Source: a bacterium (lineage in GTDB: Bacteria; Calditrichota; Calditrichia; RBG-13-44-9). From it: a stretch of DNA of 63,289 bases. The stretch covers positions 2,232,073 through 2,295,361 of the forward strand of contig CP070707.1 in assembly GCA_020350205.1 (NCBI GenBank). The letters run 5' to 3'. Position numbers and translations under genes: made by a program. Below are positions 23,936 through 33,273 of the stretch, one piece after another. The notes under the pieces were generated by a model, which was not told where the DNA came from, did not search any database, and saw only the letters and a list, made by a program, of their open reading frames with translations. Position 1 is the first letter of the stretch. Each line of letters begins with the position of its first letter.

Positions 23936-25096
23936 CTAATTCAGGACCTGCACCACTTTTTGGGCTGCCTCCTCCAGTGTCTGTGCAACTTCAAAATTCA
24001 TCTGGGAGTTCTTCAGCAACTCGGCTGCTTCTTCAGCATTTGTTCCGGCCAAGCGAATGACCATGGGTACTTTAATTTCAACGGACTGGGTTGCTTCAAT
24101 AATTCCCTGTGCCACTCGATCGCAGCGAACAATGCCCCCGAAAATATTAATGAGGATGGCTTTGACATTGGAATCGGACAGAATGATTTTAAACCCGTTT
24201 CGAACGGTTTCCACATTGGCACCACCACCTACATCCAGAAAATTTGCCGGCATTCCTCCAGCCAATTTAATAATGTCCATAGTCGCCATTGCCAGACCCG
24301 CACCATTTACCATACACCCAACGTTTCCGTCCAGTTTTATATAGTTCAGTTTATATTGGGAAGCCTCAATTTCCAGGGGATCTTCCTCGTGTTGATCTCG
24401 CATTTCCAGTATGTGAGGGTGTCTGAATAATGCACTGTCATCAAAATTCATTTTTGCATCCAGCGCCAGTACCTGACCTTCGGCAGTAACGACCAGCGGA
24501 TTAATTTCAGCCAGAGAGGCATCGGATTCTACGAATGCTTTGTATAAACTACTGATAAAGTGAACTGCATTTTTAATCTGTTCCCCGCTTAAACCCAATC
24601 CGAAGGCAATCTTTCGGGCTTGAAAAGATTGTAATCCAATTTGAGGATCGATGTATTCTTTGATGATAGCTTCTGGCTTTTCGGCAGCCACCTTTTCAAT
24701 TTCCACACCACCTTCGGTGGAAGCCATAATGACAAGTTTGGATACTGACCGGTCCAGCACGATACCGAGGTATAATTCTCTGGCGATGTTAATTCCTTCT
24801 TCAATGAGAAGTCTTTTTACTTCTTTACCTTCCGGACCGGTTTGATGGGTAACCAGATTCATTCCCAACATATCATCGGACATCTTTTTGACTTCTTCGA
24901 CCGATTTAGCCAGCTTCACCCCTCCTCCTTTTCCTCGTCCGCCGGCATGAATTTGTGCCTTAACCACAAAAACATGACTGTCCAATTCTCTGGCATTTCG
25001 GACCGCTTCTTCTACCGTAAATGCAACTTTACCGCGGGGTACAGCCACATTGTAGTTTCGTAAAATTTCTTTAGCCTGATACTCATGGATATTCAT
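23936..25096 (-). CDS. sucC: Succinyl-CoA synthetase, beta subunit (ATP-grasp)
   Basis: This is the nucleotide-binding ATP-grasp subunit. [12 protein letters not shown] is the canonical N-terminus, [16 protein letters not shown] the ATP-grasp nucleotide loop, EINPLVVT and [14 protein letters not shown] the metal-binding residues, and [10 protein letters not shown] the subunit-interface motif. The length of 386 is typical. ATP versus GTP preference depends on a few residues I cannot assign with confidence. It is the first gene of the energy block; carbamate kinase lies 73 bases further upstream on the same strand with no terminator obvious between them, so co-transcription is possible. Confidence 0.97.
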   Translation of the reverse strand: MNIHEYQAKEILRNYNVAVPRGKVAFTVEEAVRNARELDSHVFVVKAQIHAGGRGKGGGVKLAKSVEEVKKMSDDMLGMNLVTHQTGPEGKEVKRLLIEEGINIARELYLGIVLDRSVSKLVIMASTEGGVEIEKVAAEKPEAIIKEYIDPQIGLQSFQARKIAFGLGLSGEQIKNAVHFISSLYKAFVESDASLAEINPLVVTAEGQVLALDAKMNFDDSALFRHPHILEMRDQHEEDPLEIEASQYKLNYIKLDGNVGCMVNGAGLAMATMDIIKLAGGMPANFLDVGGGANVETVRNGFKIILSDSNVKAILINIFGGIVRCDRVAQGIIEATQSVEIKVPMVIRLAGTNAEEAAELLKNSQMNFEVAQTLEEAAQKVVQVLN

Positions 25097-25169
25097 GAAA
25101 TAACTCCGTTTGATTTATTTTTTAAAGAACCTATTTAATATACACAAAAACGACCAGAATTTTTATGGT

Positions 25170-26120
25170 TCAGGGGACAATAATTGTTCCCCCTCCATCC
25201 TTAACGGCTTCTACTGATTTTTCAATAGAGGTAATGGTAACTTTTTCACCCCCCGCTTCCAGGAAATTAATTGCCGCCTGAATTTTTGGTCCCATGCTAC
25301 CGCTGGGGAAGTGTCCTTCGGCTAAATAATTTCTGGCTTCAGCAAGTGTTATCCGGTCAAGAAATGTTTGATCGGGTTTACCCCAATTCAGAGCGACTTT
25401 TTCCACTGCTGTAATGATTAATAGTTCTTCCGCCAGTACATCCCTGGCCAGCACTGCAGATGCCAGATCTTTATCTATAACCGCATCGATTCCCTCATAC
25501 CAGCCATTTTTTTGATTGATATAAACCGGGATGCCGCCGCCCCCGGCTGCAATAACAAGGATATCATTATCCAACAACAGACGAATTACTTTTTTACCCA
25601 CAATTTCTTTTGGAATGGGTGAAGGAACGACCCGCCTCCAGCCCCTACCCTTGTCTTCCTTTAAAATCCAGCCCGGTCTTTTCCTCAATTCCTCAACTTT
25701 ATCTTCTGAGTAAATCGGACCCACAAATTTAGTCGGATTCGTGATGGAGGGGTCTTCCGGATCGACTAAGATTTGGGTAATAATCGTTGCAATTTCACGG
25801 GTAATATTTCGGTCGTGTAATTTATTCTGTAAACATTGTTCTACCATGTATCCCATACCACCTTCAGTATCTGCCACAATAACTCCTAGAGGTAGAACCG
25901 GTACCAGGTGACGAGATTCTTCAACCCGAATGAGGGCATTTCCGACCTGGGGACCGTTGCCGTGGGTAACCAGAACTTGATATCCTTCTGCAATGAGTTG
26001 TACCACCCCATTTAAACTCTGGCGGGTATTGGCAAACTGTTGATGAATATTTCCTTCCTCAAACTGGTGACTGATGGCGTTCCCGCCCAGGGCAACGACG
26101 ATGGTCTTCTTCTTTTTCAT
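25170..26120 (-). CDS. arcC: Carbamate kinase
   Basis: This amino-acid-kinase-family enzyme converts carbamoyl phosphate + ADP to carbamate + ATP. The N-terminal VVALGGNAI, LVTHGNGPQVGN, VADTEGGMGYMVEQ, VIAAGGGGIPV and DKDLASAVLA motifs and the C-terminal GSMGPKIQAAINF are present. The 316 residues match. No arginine deiminase or ornithine transcarbamylase gene is nearby; the source of carbamoyl phosphate is unknown. Upstream lies the COG2403-type gene, separated by a terminator (26201-26235), so arcC probably has its own promoter in 26121-26200. Confidence 0.95.
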   Translation of the reverse strand: MKKKKTIVVALGGNAISHQFEEGNIHQQFANTRQSLNGVVQLIAEGYQVLVTHGNGPQVGNALIRVEESRHLVPVLPLGVIVADTEGGMGYMVEQCLQNKLHDRNITREIATIITQILVDPEDPSITNPTKFVGPIYSEDKVEELRKRPGWILKEDKGRGWRRVVPSPIPKEIVGKKVIRLLLDNDILVIAAGGGGIPVYINQKNGWYEGIDAVIDKDLASAVLARDVLAEELLIITAVEKVALNWGKPDQTFLDRITLAEARNYLAEGHFPSGSMGPKIQAAINFLEAGGEKVTITSIEKSVEAVKDGGGTIIVP

Positions 26121-26200
26121 AAAATTCAGTTTTATTCGTTAAAATTTTCACGCTTTTATAGCAGTAAATTTTAAAGGAAATAACTGATAATCAACTGAAA

Positions 26201-26235
26201 AATAAAAATGCTGAGAGGAATCCTCACAGCATTTT
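26201..26235 (-). terminator. Intrinsic terminator after the COG2403-type gene
   Basis: On the minus strand AAAATGCTG pairs with CAGCATTTT (26235-26227 and 26213-26205), continuing after one mismatch into a four-base stem GAGG/CCTC with a three-base loop. The T run extends to about 26204. It lies 18 bases after the stop of the COG2403-type gene and separates it from arcC. Confidence 0.75.
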
Positions 26236-26252
26236 ATTGAACAAATATTTGT

Positions 26253-27566
26253 TTATTTTAAGAGTTTTTTAAGTGTTTCTCTTAAATCCGGTTTTCCAAT
26301 TTCCTGCAATTCATAGGTTACCCTGACCGCTGGTTTATTAATGGTTATAAGCTTTCGCAAGTCGATTGGGGTACCAATTATTACAATATCACACTCAGTC
26401 TGGTTTATCGTTTTTTCCAGATCCCTGATTTGCTGATCTCCGTATCCCATCGCCGGTAGTAAAGTTCCTATTTCCGGATATTTTTCATAGGTTTTCGTGA
26501 TAGTTCCAACGGTGTATGGTCTCGGATCAACCAGTTCCAATGCACCGAATTTTTCTGCAGCCACCACTGCTGCCCCGTAATTCATCTCGCCATGAGTGAG
26601 AGTTGGGCCATCTTCTACCGCCAGTACTCTCTTTCCTCGAATGAGTTCATAATCATCAATAAATATTGGAGATGCTGCTTCAATGATAATTGCTTTGGGA
26701 TTCACTTCAAAAACAGATTCTCGCACGGTTCGGATATCTTCGCTGTCTGCAGTATCTATTTTATTTATAATCACGATATCCGCCATGCGGAGATTGGCTT
26801 CTCCCGGATAATAAAATAACTCATCGCCAGGCCGGTGGGGATCCAGGACTGTTATATGAATATCCGGCTTATAAAAGGGGAGGTCATTATTCCCGCCGTC
26901 CCAGACGATAATATCTGCTTCTTTTTCAGCCTCTCTCAAGATTGCCTCATAGTCAACCCCGGCATATATGACATTTCCCCTCACGATATGCGGTTCATAT
27001 TCTTCTCTTTCTTCGATGGTACATTGATGTTTGTCTAAATCGGAAAGATTGGCAAAGCGCTGTACTTTCTGTTCCACCAGATTACCGTAAGGCATGGGAT
27101 GCCGAACGGCCACCACTTTTTTTCCACTTTCTTGAAGAATTTCTATGACCCGGCGGGTGGTCTGGCTTTTACCGCTCCCGGTTCTGACGGCACATACCGC
27201 AATGACAGGTTTGTCTGACTTTAACATAGTTCTATCAGGTCCCATGACTTTGAAATCTGCCCCGGCAGCATTTACCACAGCAGAATGGTTCATTACATAG
27301 TCATAGGGTACATCGCTGTAGGAAAAGATGACCTCATCCACCTTAAATTTCTTAATCAAATCAGTTAATTCCTGTTCGGGATAGATATCGATTCCGTTGG
27401 GGTACAGTTTCCCCGCCAATTGAGCCGGATATTTTCTATCATCAATATTGGGGATTTGAGTGGCCGTAAATGCAACCACTTCATACTGTTCATTATCCCG
27501 GAAGTAGGTGTTAAAATTGTGAAAATCTCGACCGGCTGCGCCCATGATAATCACTTTAGTTTTCAT
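26253..27566 (-). CDS. P-loop protein related to cyclic 2,3-diphosphoglycerate synthetase (COG2403)
   Basis: This 437-residue protein begins with a Rossmann-like segment (KVIIMGAAGRDFHNFN) and contains a Walker A loop, CAVRTGSGKSQTTR, near residues 145-158. Further nucleotide-site motifs are VRHPMPYGNL, VWDGGNNDLPF and VIINKID (NKxD-like). The set matches the COG2403 family, whose archaeal member makes cyclic 2,3-diphosphoglycerate; bacterial members are uncharacterised, and no compatible-solute role can be assumed. It lies upstream of carbamate kinase on the same strand, with a terminator between them. I would call it a putative GTPase/ATPase of unknown reaction. Confidence 0.8.
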   Translation of the reverse strand: MKTKVIIMGAAGRDFHNFNTYFRDNEQYEVVAFTATQIPNIDDRKYPAQLAGKLYPNGIDIYPEQELTDLIKKFKVDEVIFSYSDVPYDYVMNHSAVVNAAGADFKVMGPDRTMLKSDKPVIAVCAVRTGSGKSQTTRRVIEILQESGKKVVAVRHPMPYGNLVEQKVQRFANLSDLDKHQCTIEEREEYEPHIVRGNVIYAGVDYEAILREAEKEADIIVWDGGNNDLPFYKPDIHITVLDPHRPGDELFYYPGEANLRMADIVIINKIDTADSEDIRTVRESVFEVNPKAIIIEAASPIFIDDYELIRGKRVLAVEDGPTLTHGEMNYGAAVVAAEKFGALELVDPRPYTVGTITKTYEKYPEIGTLLPAMGYGDQQIRDLEKTINQTECDIVIIGTPIDLRKLITINKPAVRVTYELQEIGKPDLRETLKKLLK

Positions 27567-27842
27567 CAGAGTGTATCTCCTTTTCTATATTTAAAACATC
27601 TTTTATAGTTCTCAAGAAATTCAAATTTGAAGTATGCAAGTGAAATGCAGATTTAACTTCATTTTTTTATAAATTATAGAGAATGCTTTGAAAATTTAAG
27701 GCAGGTTATTGTAGAGGCAATTCAACTAAATCCATACCAGTGTCGGCAACTAACCAGGTAGCTGTCATTAATAATGAACATAAATATGCGTCAATCGACT
27801 TACGATTTTATATAAAATAATAATTTTATTCAATAATTCATA

Positions 27843-28226
27843 TCACTTTGAACGCCATGCATCCACAAATGCCCGAATGGCTTTTATGGTTGCGGTCACT
27901 GTAGTGACAGTATCCATAATTGGCGCTTCAATTTCGGCCCGAATATTTCTTTCGAAATCAACCACATCGTCAGCAATGTCATGAAATTTTTCAACAACAT
28001 TTTTCAAGCCATCTACCTGATTATAGACTGTTTGTGTCGTTTGGTTCAAGTTGGTGGTAATTTCATCCAAATTGGTCAAGATACCAGGCAGATTTTGGTT
28101 GAGCGTCTTTGAAGTCAGTTCAAAGCTTTTGGCTGTCTTTCTAACCTGCAATAGCATAGGGATAGCGGAAAGGCACAATAGGAGAAATGCAATTGCGATG
28201 ACCAGCAGACTTATTTCCCAGAGCAT
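27843..28226 (-). CDS. DUF948-type membrane-anchored protein
   Basis: This 127-residue protein has one N-terminal membrane helix (residues about 3-25) followed by a long helical region with heptad-like Leu/Val spacing and many Asn, Thr and Gln (TSKTLNQNLPGILTNLDEI, then VYNQVDGLKN). This matches DUF948 proteins, which are frequently encoded beside YtxH-domain proteins as here (25 bases downstream of the YtxH gene). The pair is often stress-linked in Firmicutes; that role is carried over by analogy only. A 276-base gap upstream of its neighbour on the other side (27567-27842) holds no gene I can support. Confidence 0.75.
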   Translation of the reverse strand: MLWEISLLVIAIAFLLLCLSAIPMLLQVRKTAKSFELTSKTLNQNLPGILTNLDEITTNLNQTTQTVYNQVDGLKNVVEKFHDIADDVVDFERNIRAEIEAPIMDTVTTVTATIKAIRAFVDAWRSK

Positions 28227-28251
28227 AGACTTCTCCTCGGTTTAGAACAGC

Positions 28252-28644
28252 TTAGGCTTTTTTCTTCTTTGATCCTTTTTCTTCCTTAAACGATTCCACA
28301 CCTGCATCAAGCGCTTTTTTTAATCGGGTTTTACTTTCTTCAACGGTGTCCCGGCCTTTTGTTGCCAGCTCCTGAACCTGATCTTCAACTTCTTCCACTT
28401 TCTTTTTCGCAATCCCCTCCAGTTCTTTCAGACGGTCCAAGGCACTCTGATAAGTTTTTTTGCTTTTCTGCAAGGCAATTTCATATTCTGCTTTTGCCTT
28501 ACTTGCCAGCTCATCGGCTTTTTTCCCGATATCCTCTCGGGTTTCTTTTCCACTTTTAGGGGCATACAGTAAGGCAACTACCGCGCCCAGCATTCCACCG
28601 ATTAATAGCCCTTTAAAGAAATCTCCTGATCCTCCATTTGCCAT
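28252..28644 (-). CDS. YtxH-domain protein
   Basis: A glycine-rich membrane segment near the N-terminus (FFKGLLIGGMLGAVVALLYAP) followed by KSGKETREDI is the YtxH signature; here GGMLGAVVALLYAPKSGKET identifies it. The rest (to residue 130) is a strongly charged Lys/Glu helix likely to form a coiled coil, ending in a poly-Lys tail. GGAGGAGGA just before ATG 28644 is a strong ribosome binding site, which suggests high expression. It is the first gene of a two-gene unit with the DUF948 protein. The function of the family is not established beyond envelope or general stress association. Confidence 0.82.
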   Translation of the reverse strand: MANGGSGDFFKGLLIGGMLGAVVALLYAPKSGKETREDIGKKADELASKAKAEYEIALQKSKKTYQSALDRLKELEGIAKKKVEEVEDQVQELATKGRDTVEESKTRLKKALDAGVESFKEEKGSKKKKA

Positions 28645-29209
28645 GATTCCTCCTCCTGCAAGTTTAACCTTGCCTGTTTAATAATATAAAGATATTGGAC
28701 CTGTAAGTTAACCAAATGTTGTGAATGAGTCAAGTGATCTCGAAGGGGAACTGTTGAATTTCCACATATATTTAAGGTTATGCGAATGATAAGTGATCAG
28801 AGACGGTCTTATATTGCTGGATAAATGATAAAGCATAATTGTTTTTTAAAATATTCTAAAAATCTGAGGTATGAATGCAGTTTAATGAATACGATCATTA
28901 TAAAAATCAAAGGTTCGGAATTCTGGGAGTGTTGAACAAATTTTTTCAGTATCCGGATTCTTTCTGAGTGCTTGATCCGAAGTCCTTCTCATTCTTCATT
29001 AGTTTAAGATTTGTACGAGTGGATAGCCCTTATGAATGACAAGTAATACGACATGTCTTGTTGATACACATATAAAATAAAGTTACTTATTTGGTAATGA
29101 TCGATCTCAACTGATGTTTATTCTAAGTGGGTAATTGTTTCTATAAAATAATAATGTTAATTTCAATTGATACCCTGGATGAACATGATCTTAAGGTGGA
29201 GATAGAAAT
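28645..29209. other. 565-base intergenic region between divergent YtxH and PIN-PhoH genes
   Basis: No open frame longer than a few codons with a ribosome binding site, no tRNA-like cloverleaf and no repeat was found. The sequence is AT-rich. It should contain the promoters for both flanking genes; the only candidate I can name is at 29048-29076 on the plus strand. Confidence 0.5.
29048..29076 (+). promoter_or_regulatory. Possible promoter of the PIN-PhoH gene
   Basis: ACGACA (29048-29053, four of six to the -35 consensus) and TATAAA (29071-29076, five of six to the -10 consensus) are spaced by 17 bases. The gene starts about 130 bases downstream. This is a sequence match only. Confidence 0.35.
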
Positions 29210-30532
29210 TTGGCAAAAAAATTATTCATTCTCGATACCAATGTCATTCTGCATGATTATAATTGTATTCATAGCTTTCAGGATAATGACATCGTTGTTC
29301 CGATTACTGTTTTAGAGGAGATTGACAATTTTAAACGGGGAAAAGACCAGATTAATTTTAATGCCCGTGAGTTTATTCGAATTCTGGATGGTCTGGCGGG
29401 AGATAAGTTGGTTAAGGAGGGTGTCTCTCTGGGCCCGGGTAAAGGTAAAATTCAGATAATCACCAATCACCAACATAATGCCGAGGTTGATGCCATCTTT
29501 TCATCCAATAATCTTGACCATCGCATTTTAAGTGTGGCGTATTACCTTACCCATGAGAGAAAAAATCGCAAGACGATCTTTGTAACAAAAGATGTTAATC
29601 TGCGCCTCAAGGCCAAATCACTGGGCATCCTGGCGCAGGACTATTTCACTGATCGTATTCAGGATATTGAAAAACTTTACTCAGGGAAACGCATAATTCA
29701 TAATTTTAATGAACTATTTATCGATCAACTTTATCGTGACGAGGGTGTCATCAAACCCGCAGAAAGTGCTGAATTGGATCACCTGTTTCCTAATGAGTAC
29801 CTGATTCTTAAAAGCCAACAAAAATCTGCCCTTGCGATATATAATTCCAAAGAAGCAATAATCCGGCGGGTTGAAAAAAGAAATGCATATGGCATTACTC
29901 CGCGAAATGCTGAGCAGACATTTGCTCTGAATGCTTTGCTGAATCCGGAGATTTTGCTGGTGACACTTTCGGGGAAAGCGGGCACGGGTAAAACTCTCAT
30001 CGCCCTGGCAGCCGCGTTAGAGATGCGTCGATTTTATCAGCAAATCTATCTGGCGCGACCAATTATCCCTTTGTCCAATAAAGATCTGGGGTATCTACCG
30101 GGAAATCTGGAAGCCAAACTTGATCCCTATATGCAGCCCCTTTATGATAATCTGAATGTGATTAAAAATCAATTTAATGAAAATGATAAGGCATTTAAAA
30201 GAATCAACGATTTACTGGAATATGAAAAACTTTTTATTGCACCGCTAACCTACATTCGGGGCCGAAGTTTAGAAAAGATTTTTTTTATTGTCGATGAGGC
30301 TCAGAATTTAACCCCGCACGAGGTTAAGACAATTATCACAAGAGCCGGAGAGGGGACGAAAATTATTTTCACTGGAGACCCGTATCAGATTGACACACCC
30401 TACCTGGATGCTCAGTCAAACGGATTGACCTATCTGATTGATAGGATGAAAGGACAATCGATTTACGCCCACATAACCCTGGAAAAGGGCGAACGTTCCC
30501 TGCTGGCCGAATTGGCAAGTGATTTATTATAA
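29210..30532 (+). CDS. PIN domain-PhoH ATPase fusion (PhoH2/YlaK type)
   Basis: The N-terminal PIN domain (residues 1 to about 150) starts LFILDTNVILHD with the metal-binding Asp and continues VPITVLEEIDNFKRG and TKDVNLRLKA. The C-terminal PhoH/RNA-helicase-like ATPase has Walker A SGKAGTGKTLIALAAA and Walker B FFIVDEAQNLTPHEVK, then FTGDPYQID. PhoH2 proteins of this design act as RNase/helicase enzymes in mycobacteria. The start is TTG 29210: AAGGTGGAG lies about nine bases upstream and the PIN domain begins at residue 3, so no later start works. The length of 440 fits. The gene is transcribed alone, convergent with the DUF5362-like gene. Confidence 0.93.
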   Translation: MAKKLFILDTNVILHDYNCIHSFQDNDIVVPITVLEEIDNFKRGKDQINFNAREFIRILDGLAGDKLVKEGVSLGPGKGKIQIITNHQHNAEVDAIFSSNNLDHRILSVAYYLTHERKNRKTIFVTKDVNLRLKAKSLGILAQDYFTDRIQDIEKLYSGKRIIHNFNELFIDQLYRDEGVIKPAESAELDHLFPNEYLILKSQQKSALAIYNSKEAIIRRVEKRNAYGITPRNAEQTFALNALLNPEILLVTLSGKAGTGKTLIALAAALEMRRFYQQIYLARPIIPLSNKDLGYLPGNLEAKLDPYMQPLYDNLNVIKNQFNENDKAFKRINDLLEYEKLFIAPLTYIRGRSLEKIFFIVDEAQNLTPHEVKTIITRAGEGTKIIFTGDPYQIDTPYLDAQSNGLTYLIDRMKGQSIYAHITLEKGERSLLAELASDLL

Positions 30533-30566
30533 AATCATATACTTCTAAATATTTTTTTTCACCCCG

Positions 30567-30962
30567 TTAAAAAGTGTCCAGGCCTCCACCCTGCATATAT
30601 TTGAAAATCAGACTACCGAAGATGGCGATGGCAACAACGGCCACCACAACAGAAACGATAATGAGGACACCCTGGATAACAAAGTAGAGACGTAACTTAT
30701 CCATCATCTGGACAAGTTCTCCCTCATTATTGGCAAAACGGGCGTTGGTTATCCGGGTTGCTGCCTGAAGAAGCAAAATTCCCAACCAGATGGGTAACCA
30801 GGCAATGATAATTCCCCATAAACTCAACGCTGTCAGTGCACCGGATATGATGTTTACGATTCCCAGAAATTTTAACCAGCCGGTCATCCCATTACTGACC
30901 TGTTGAATTTGATTCAGGATGACAGCTTCCCGCGGTTTGGGTTGAGTGACAGGTTGTTCCAT
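30567..30962 (-). CDS. Small inner-membrane protein, DUF5362-like
   Basis: This 131-residue protein has a soluble N-terminus rich in Pro and Gln, then hydrophobic segments at about residues 33-52, 53-68 and 94-121, with a charged loop (ITNARFANNEGELVQMMDKLR) between them. The pattern resembles DUF5362 proteins of Bacteroidota, judged by eye. It stands alone on the minus strand, convergent with PIN-PhoH (34-base gap) and preceded by a 296-base AT-rich gap (30963-31258) in which I see nothing. Function unknown. Confidence 0.6.
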   Translation of the reverse strand: MEQPVTQPKPREAVILNQIQQVSNGMTGWLKFLGIVNIISGALTALSLWGIIIAWLPIWLGILLLQAATRITNARFANNEGELVQMMDKLRLYFVIQGVLIIVSVVVAVVAIAIFGSLIFKYMQGGGLDTF

Positions 30963-31258
30963 AATATGTGCCTCCAGTTTATTGAGTTTGATGTATAAAT
31001 CAGCAGTAAAAATAACCTAAACTTTAAAGCAGTTTGATGGATTGACTCGTAATTTCCCGATTCACTTTAATAAATTATTGAGTGGACATTTCAGAAACAA
31101 AGAAAAATTTATCAAATTTGTTCTGCCAGAGAACCGTGACAGACCCGTAAATATTGAATATAATATTAATCATATGAGTTCAATCTGAATATTCAGTATT
31201 ACGCTTAAAAAATGGATTTGGGATGATAATCTGTTCAACCTAATAAAATTTAGTGAGA

Positions 31259-32311
31259 TTATTGGTAGTATTTTTTTCTGAATCCGGTGAATTCAGATTT
31301 TCCCAGTATAATCCGGGATATAAATGCACTTATAAAGCCCATGCCGTATCCTACAATTTGAATGGGCATAATGATGGGTACGAGGATAAGCATACTGAAT
31401 CGGCGATACTTTAAAGCGGCATGAATTCCGGAAAAACCGAGAATACCCAGACCGATAAAAAGCAGAATACGTGTAATATACCATAGGGATTGTGAAAAAA
31501 AACTTGCCGTGAACAGCAGAAACAAAAACAGTGTAGCAGCTGCCGGTGCGGCATGTAAAGGTTCCAGCATGGTGGGATCAATTTTATAAAGATTGATTCT
31601 GGCAACCCCCCAATTAAATACCTGTCTGAAGAATTTTTTGAGACTGGTTCGGCGCTTGTGATAAACGACGGCATTATCAATAAATACGATTTTGGCACCG
31701 CTTTTAATCATACGATGACTGTATTCAATATCCTGTCCGTGACGTAAAGATCCGAATCCGCCAATTTTATCATAGAGGTTTCTGGAAAGGCCCATGTTGA
31801 AACTTCGAGGATAAAATTTGGCCAGTTTTTTTCCCTTACGACCCCGAAGACCCCCCGTGGTAATGAAGGAGGTCATTGAGTAATTAATGGCCTTCAGTAA
31901 ATCTGGAAAATCCGGACGGAAGCTATCCCGGCCACCGAAAGCTTCTGCCTGGGACTGTTTCAATGCCAGATCAATATTTTTTAACCAGAAGGGGGGGACC
32001 GTACAATCACTGTCAATAAATATAAAAAAATCTCCCTGTGCATACTGCATCCCCATATTGCGGGCTGCCCCCGGACCCTGATTTGTCTGGGAATAAAAGT
32101 ATAATTGAAAAGGCAATTTCTCCTGGAAATTTTTGACCAGCAAGGCGGTATCATCTTCCGAACCATCATCTGCAATAATCAGCTCCAGTCGGGATGGTTC
32201 AAAGTCCAGGGCGGTAAATGAGGTCAGTAATTCCCTGATTTCATCAGAACGGTTAAAGGACGGAACAATGATGCTGTAGAGATGTTTCGGAGAGGGAATA
32301 GTATCTTTCAT
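31259..32311 (-). CDS. Family 2 glycosyltransferase with C-terminal membrane helices
   Basis: The N-terminal GT-A domain (residues about 10-240) has the nucleotide-sugar motifs YSIIVPSFNRSDEI, ELIIADDGSEDDT and the metal-binding FIFIDSDCTVPP, and the acceptor-side GFGSLRHGQDIEYSHRM (the ED-like general-base region). Residues about 255-330 form three hydrophobic helices, so it acts at the inner membrane. The length is 350. It follows another family-2 glycosyltransferase on the same strand (26 bases). The sugar and acceptor are unknown; a role in surface polysaccharide or LPS assembly is likely. Confidence 0.85.
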   Translation of the reverse strand: MKDTIPSPKHLYSIIVPSFNRSDEIRELLTSFTALDFEPSRLELIIADDGSEDDTALLVKNFQEKLPFQLYFYSQTNQGPGAARNMGMQYAQGDFFIFIDSDCTVPPFWLKNIDLALKQSQAEAFGGRDSFRPDFPDLLKAINYSMTSFITTGGLRGRKGKKLAKFYPRSFNMGLSRNLYDKIGGFGSLRHGQDIEYSHRMIKSGAKIVFIDNAVVYHKRRTSLKKFFRQVFNWGVARINLYKIDPTMLEPLHAAPAAATLFLFLLFTASFFSQSLWYITRILLFIGLGILGFSGIHAALKYRRFSMLILVPIIMPIQIVGYGMGFISAFISRIILGKSEFTGFRKKYYQ

Positions 32312-32337
32312 TTAGAAAAAATTATTTTACTTCCATA

Positions 32338-33270
32338 TTATTCAATTTTTTCCTTAACAGAATACTGGGTTTGCTCAGCAAAACGTGCAGTTATCATCTC
32401 CCCTAATAATCCGAAAACAATGAATTGTACACCAACGATAATAGCTAATATACCCAGGAAAAACAACGGTCGATTCCGGATGCCTTTACCCATGAACCAT
32501 AAGATACTCAGATATAATTCAATTGCAATACCCAGCAACGATGATGCAAGTCCCATCATCCCAAAGATATGGAGGGGTGAAGTCTGATATCGGGTAATAA
32601 AAATAACCGTTAACAAATCGAAAAATCCATTAAAAAATCGCGAAATACCAAACTTGGTCTTCCCATATTTCCGGGGGTGATGCTGTACGGAGAGTTCACC
32701 TACACGGAATCCGTTCCAATGTGCCAAAACCGGTAGAAAACGATGTAATTCTCCGTATATCTTGAGATCTTTGATCACTGCATGGCGATATATTTTCAAA
32801 CCACAGTTAAAGTCGTGAATGTTTATTCGGGTTATCTTCGAGGTGACAAAATTAAAGATTCGTGAGGGCATTGTCTTTGAAAAGGGATCAAATCTTTTCT
32901 TTTTCCAGCCGGATACCAGATCATAATTACCGGATTCCAGAGTTGAAATCAGGTTGGATATTTCTGCAGGGTCATCCTGTAAATCAGCATCCATTGTAAT
33001 GACATAATTTCCCTTAGCTAATTTGAACGCTTCCGATAGGGCGGCGCTCTTGCCATAATTTTTTCTGAAGCTCAGTACTTTCAGTGCCGGAAAGTCTCTT
33101 TTCAGGGTTTTTGCAGCGGATAAGGTTCCGTCGGTACTGCCATCGTCAACGATAATAATTTCATATGTTTTTTTCAATTCGTTCAAAACCAGTGAAAGTT
33201 GCTTAATAAGCTCAGGAAGAGATTCTTCTTCATTATAAGCGGGAATTACGATAGAGATATCCATAGGCAT
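32338..33270 (-). CDS. Polyprenyl-phosphate glycosyltransferase (dolichyl-phosphate mannose synthase-like)
   Basis: This is a DPM1/GtrB/ArnC-like GT2 enzyme: ISIVIPAYNEEESLPELI, YEIIIVDDGSTDGT, FRKNYGKSAALSEAF, ITMDADLQDDPAEI and the catalytic-loop SGWKKKRFDP are all in place. FNCGLKIYRHAVI is another family mark. Two membrane helices follow (residues about 231-255 and 266-290). Such enzymes transfer a sugar from a nucleotide to undecaprenyl phosphate for use outside the membrane. It sits between the lipoprotein-like gene (3-base gap) and the second glycosyltransferase. The sugar cannot be deduced. Confidence 0.88.
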   Translation of the reverse strand: MPMDISIVIPAYNEEESLPELIKQLSLVLNELKKTYEIIIVDDGSTDGTLSAAKTLKRDFPALKVLSFRKNYGKSAALSEAFKLAKGNYVITMDADLQDDPAEISNLISTLESGNYDLVSGWKKKRFDPFSKTMPSRIFNFVTSKITRINIHDFNCGLKIYRHAVIKDLKIYGELHRFLPVLAHWNGFRVGELSVQHHPRKYGKTKFGISRFFNGFFDLLTVIFITRYQTSPLHIFGMMGLASSLLGIAIELYLSILWFMGKGIRNRPLFFLGILAIIVGVQFIVFGLLGEMITARFAEQTQYSVKEKIE

Positions 33271-33273
33271 TCA

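Noticed and set aside
28667-28682. GCAAG/CTTGC hairpin just ahead of the YtxH ribosome binding site
   Set aside because: The stem is only five bases long with no alternative structure; too weak for a regulatory claim.
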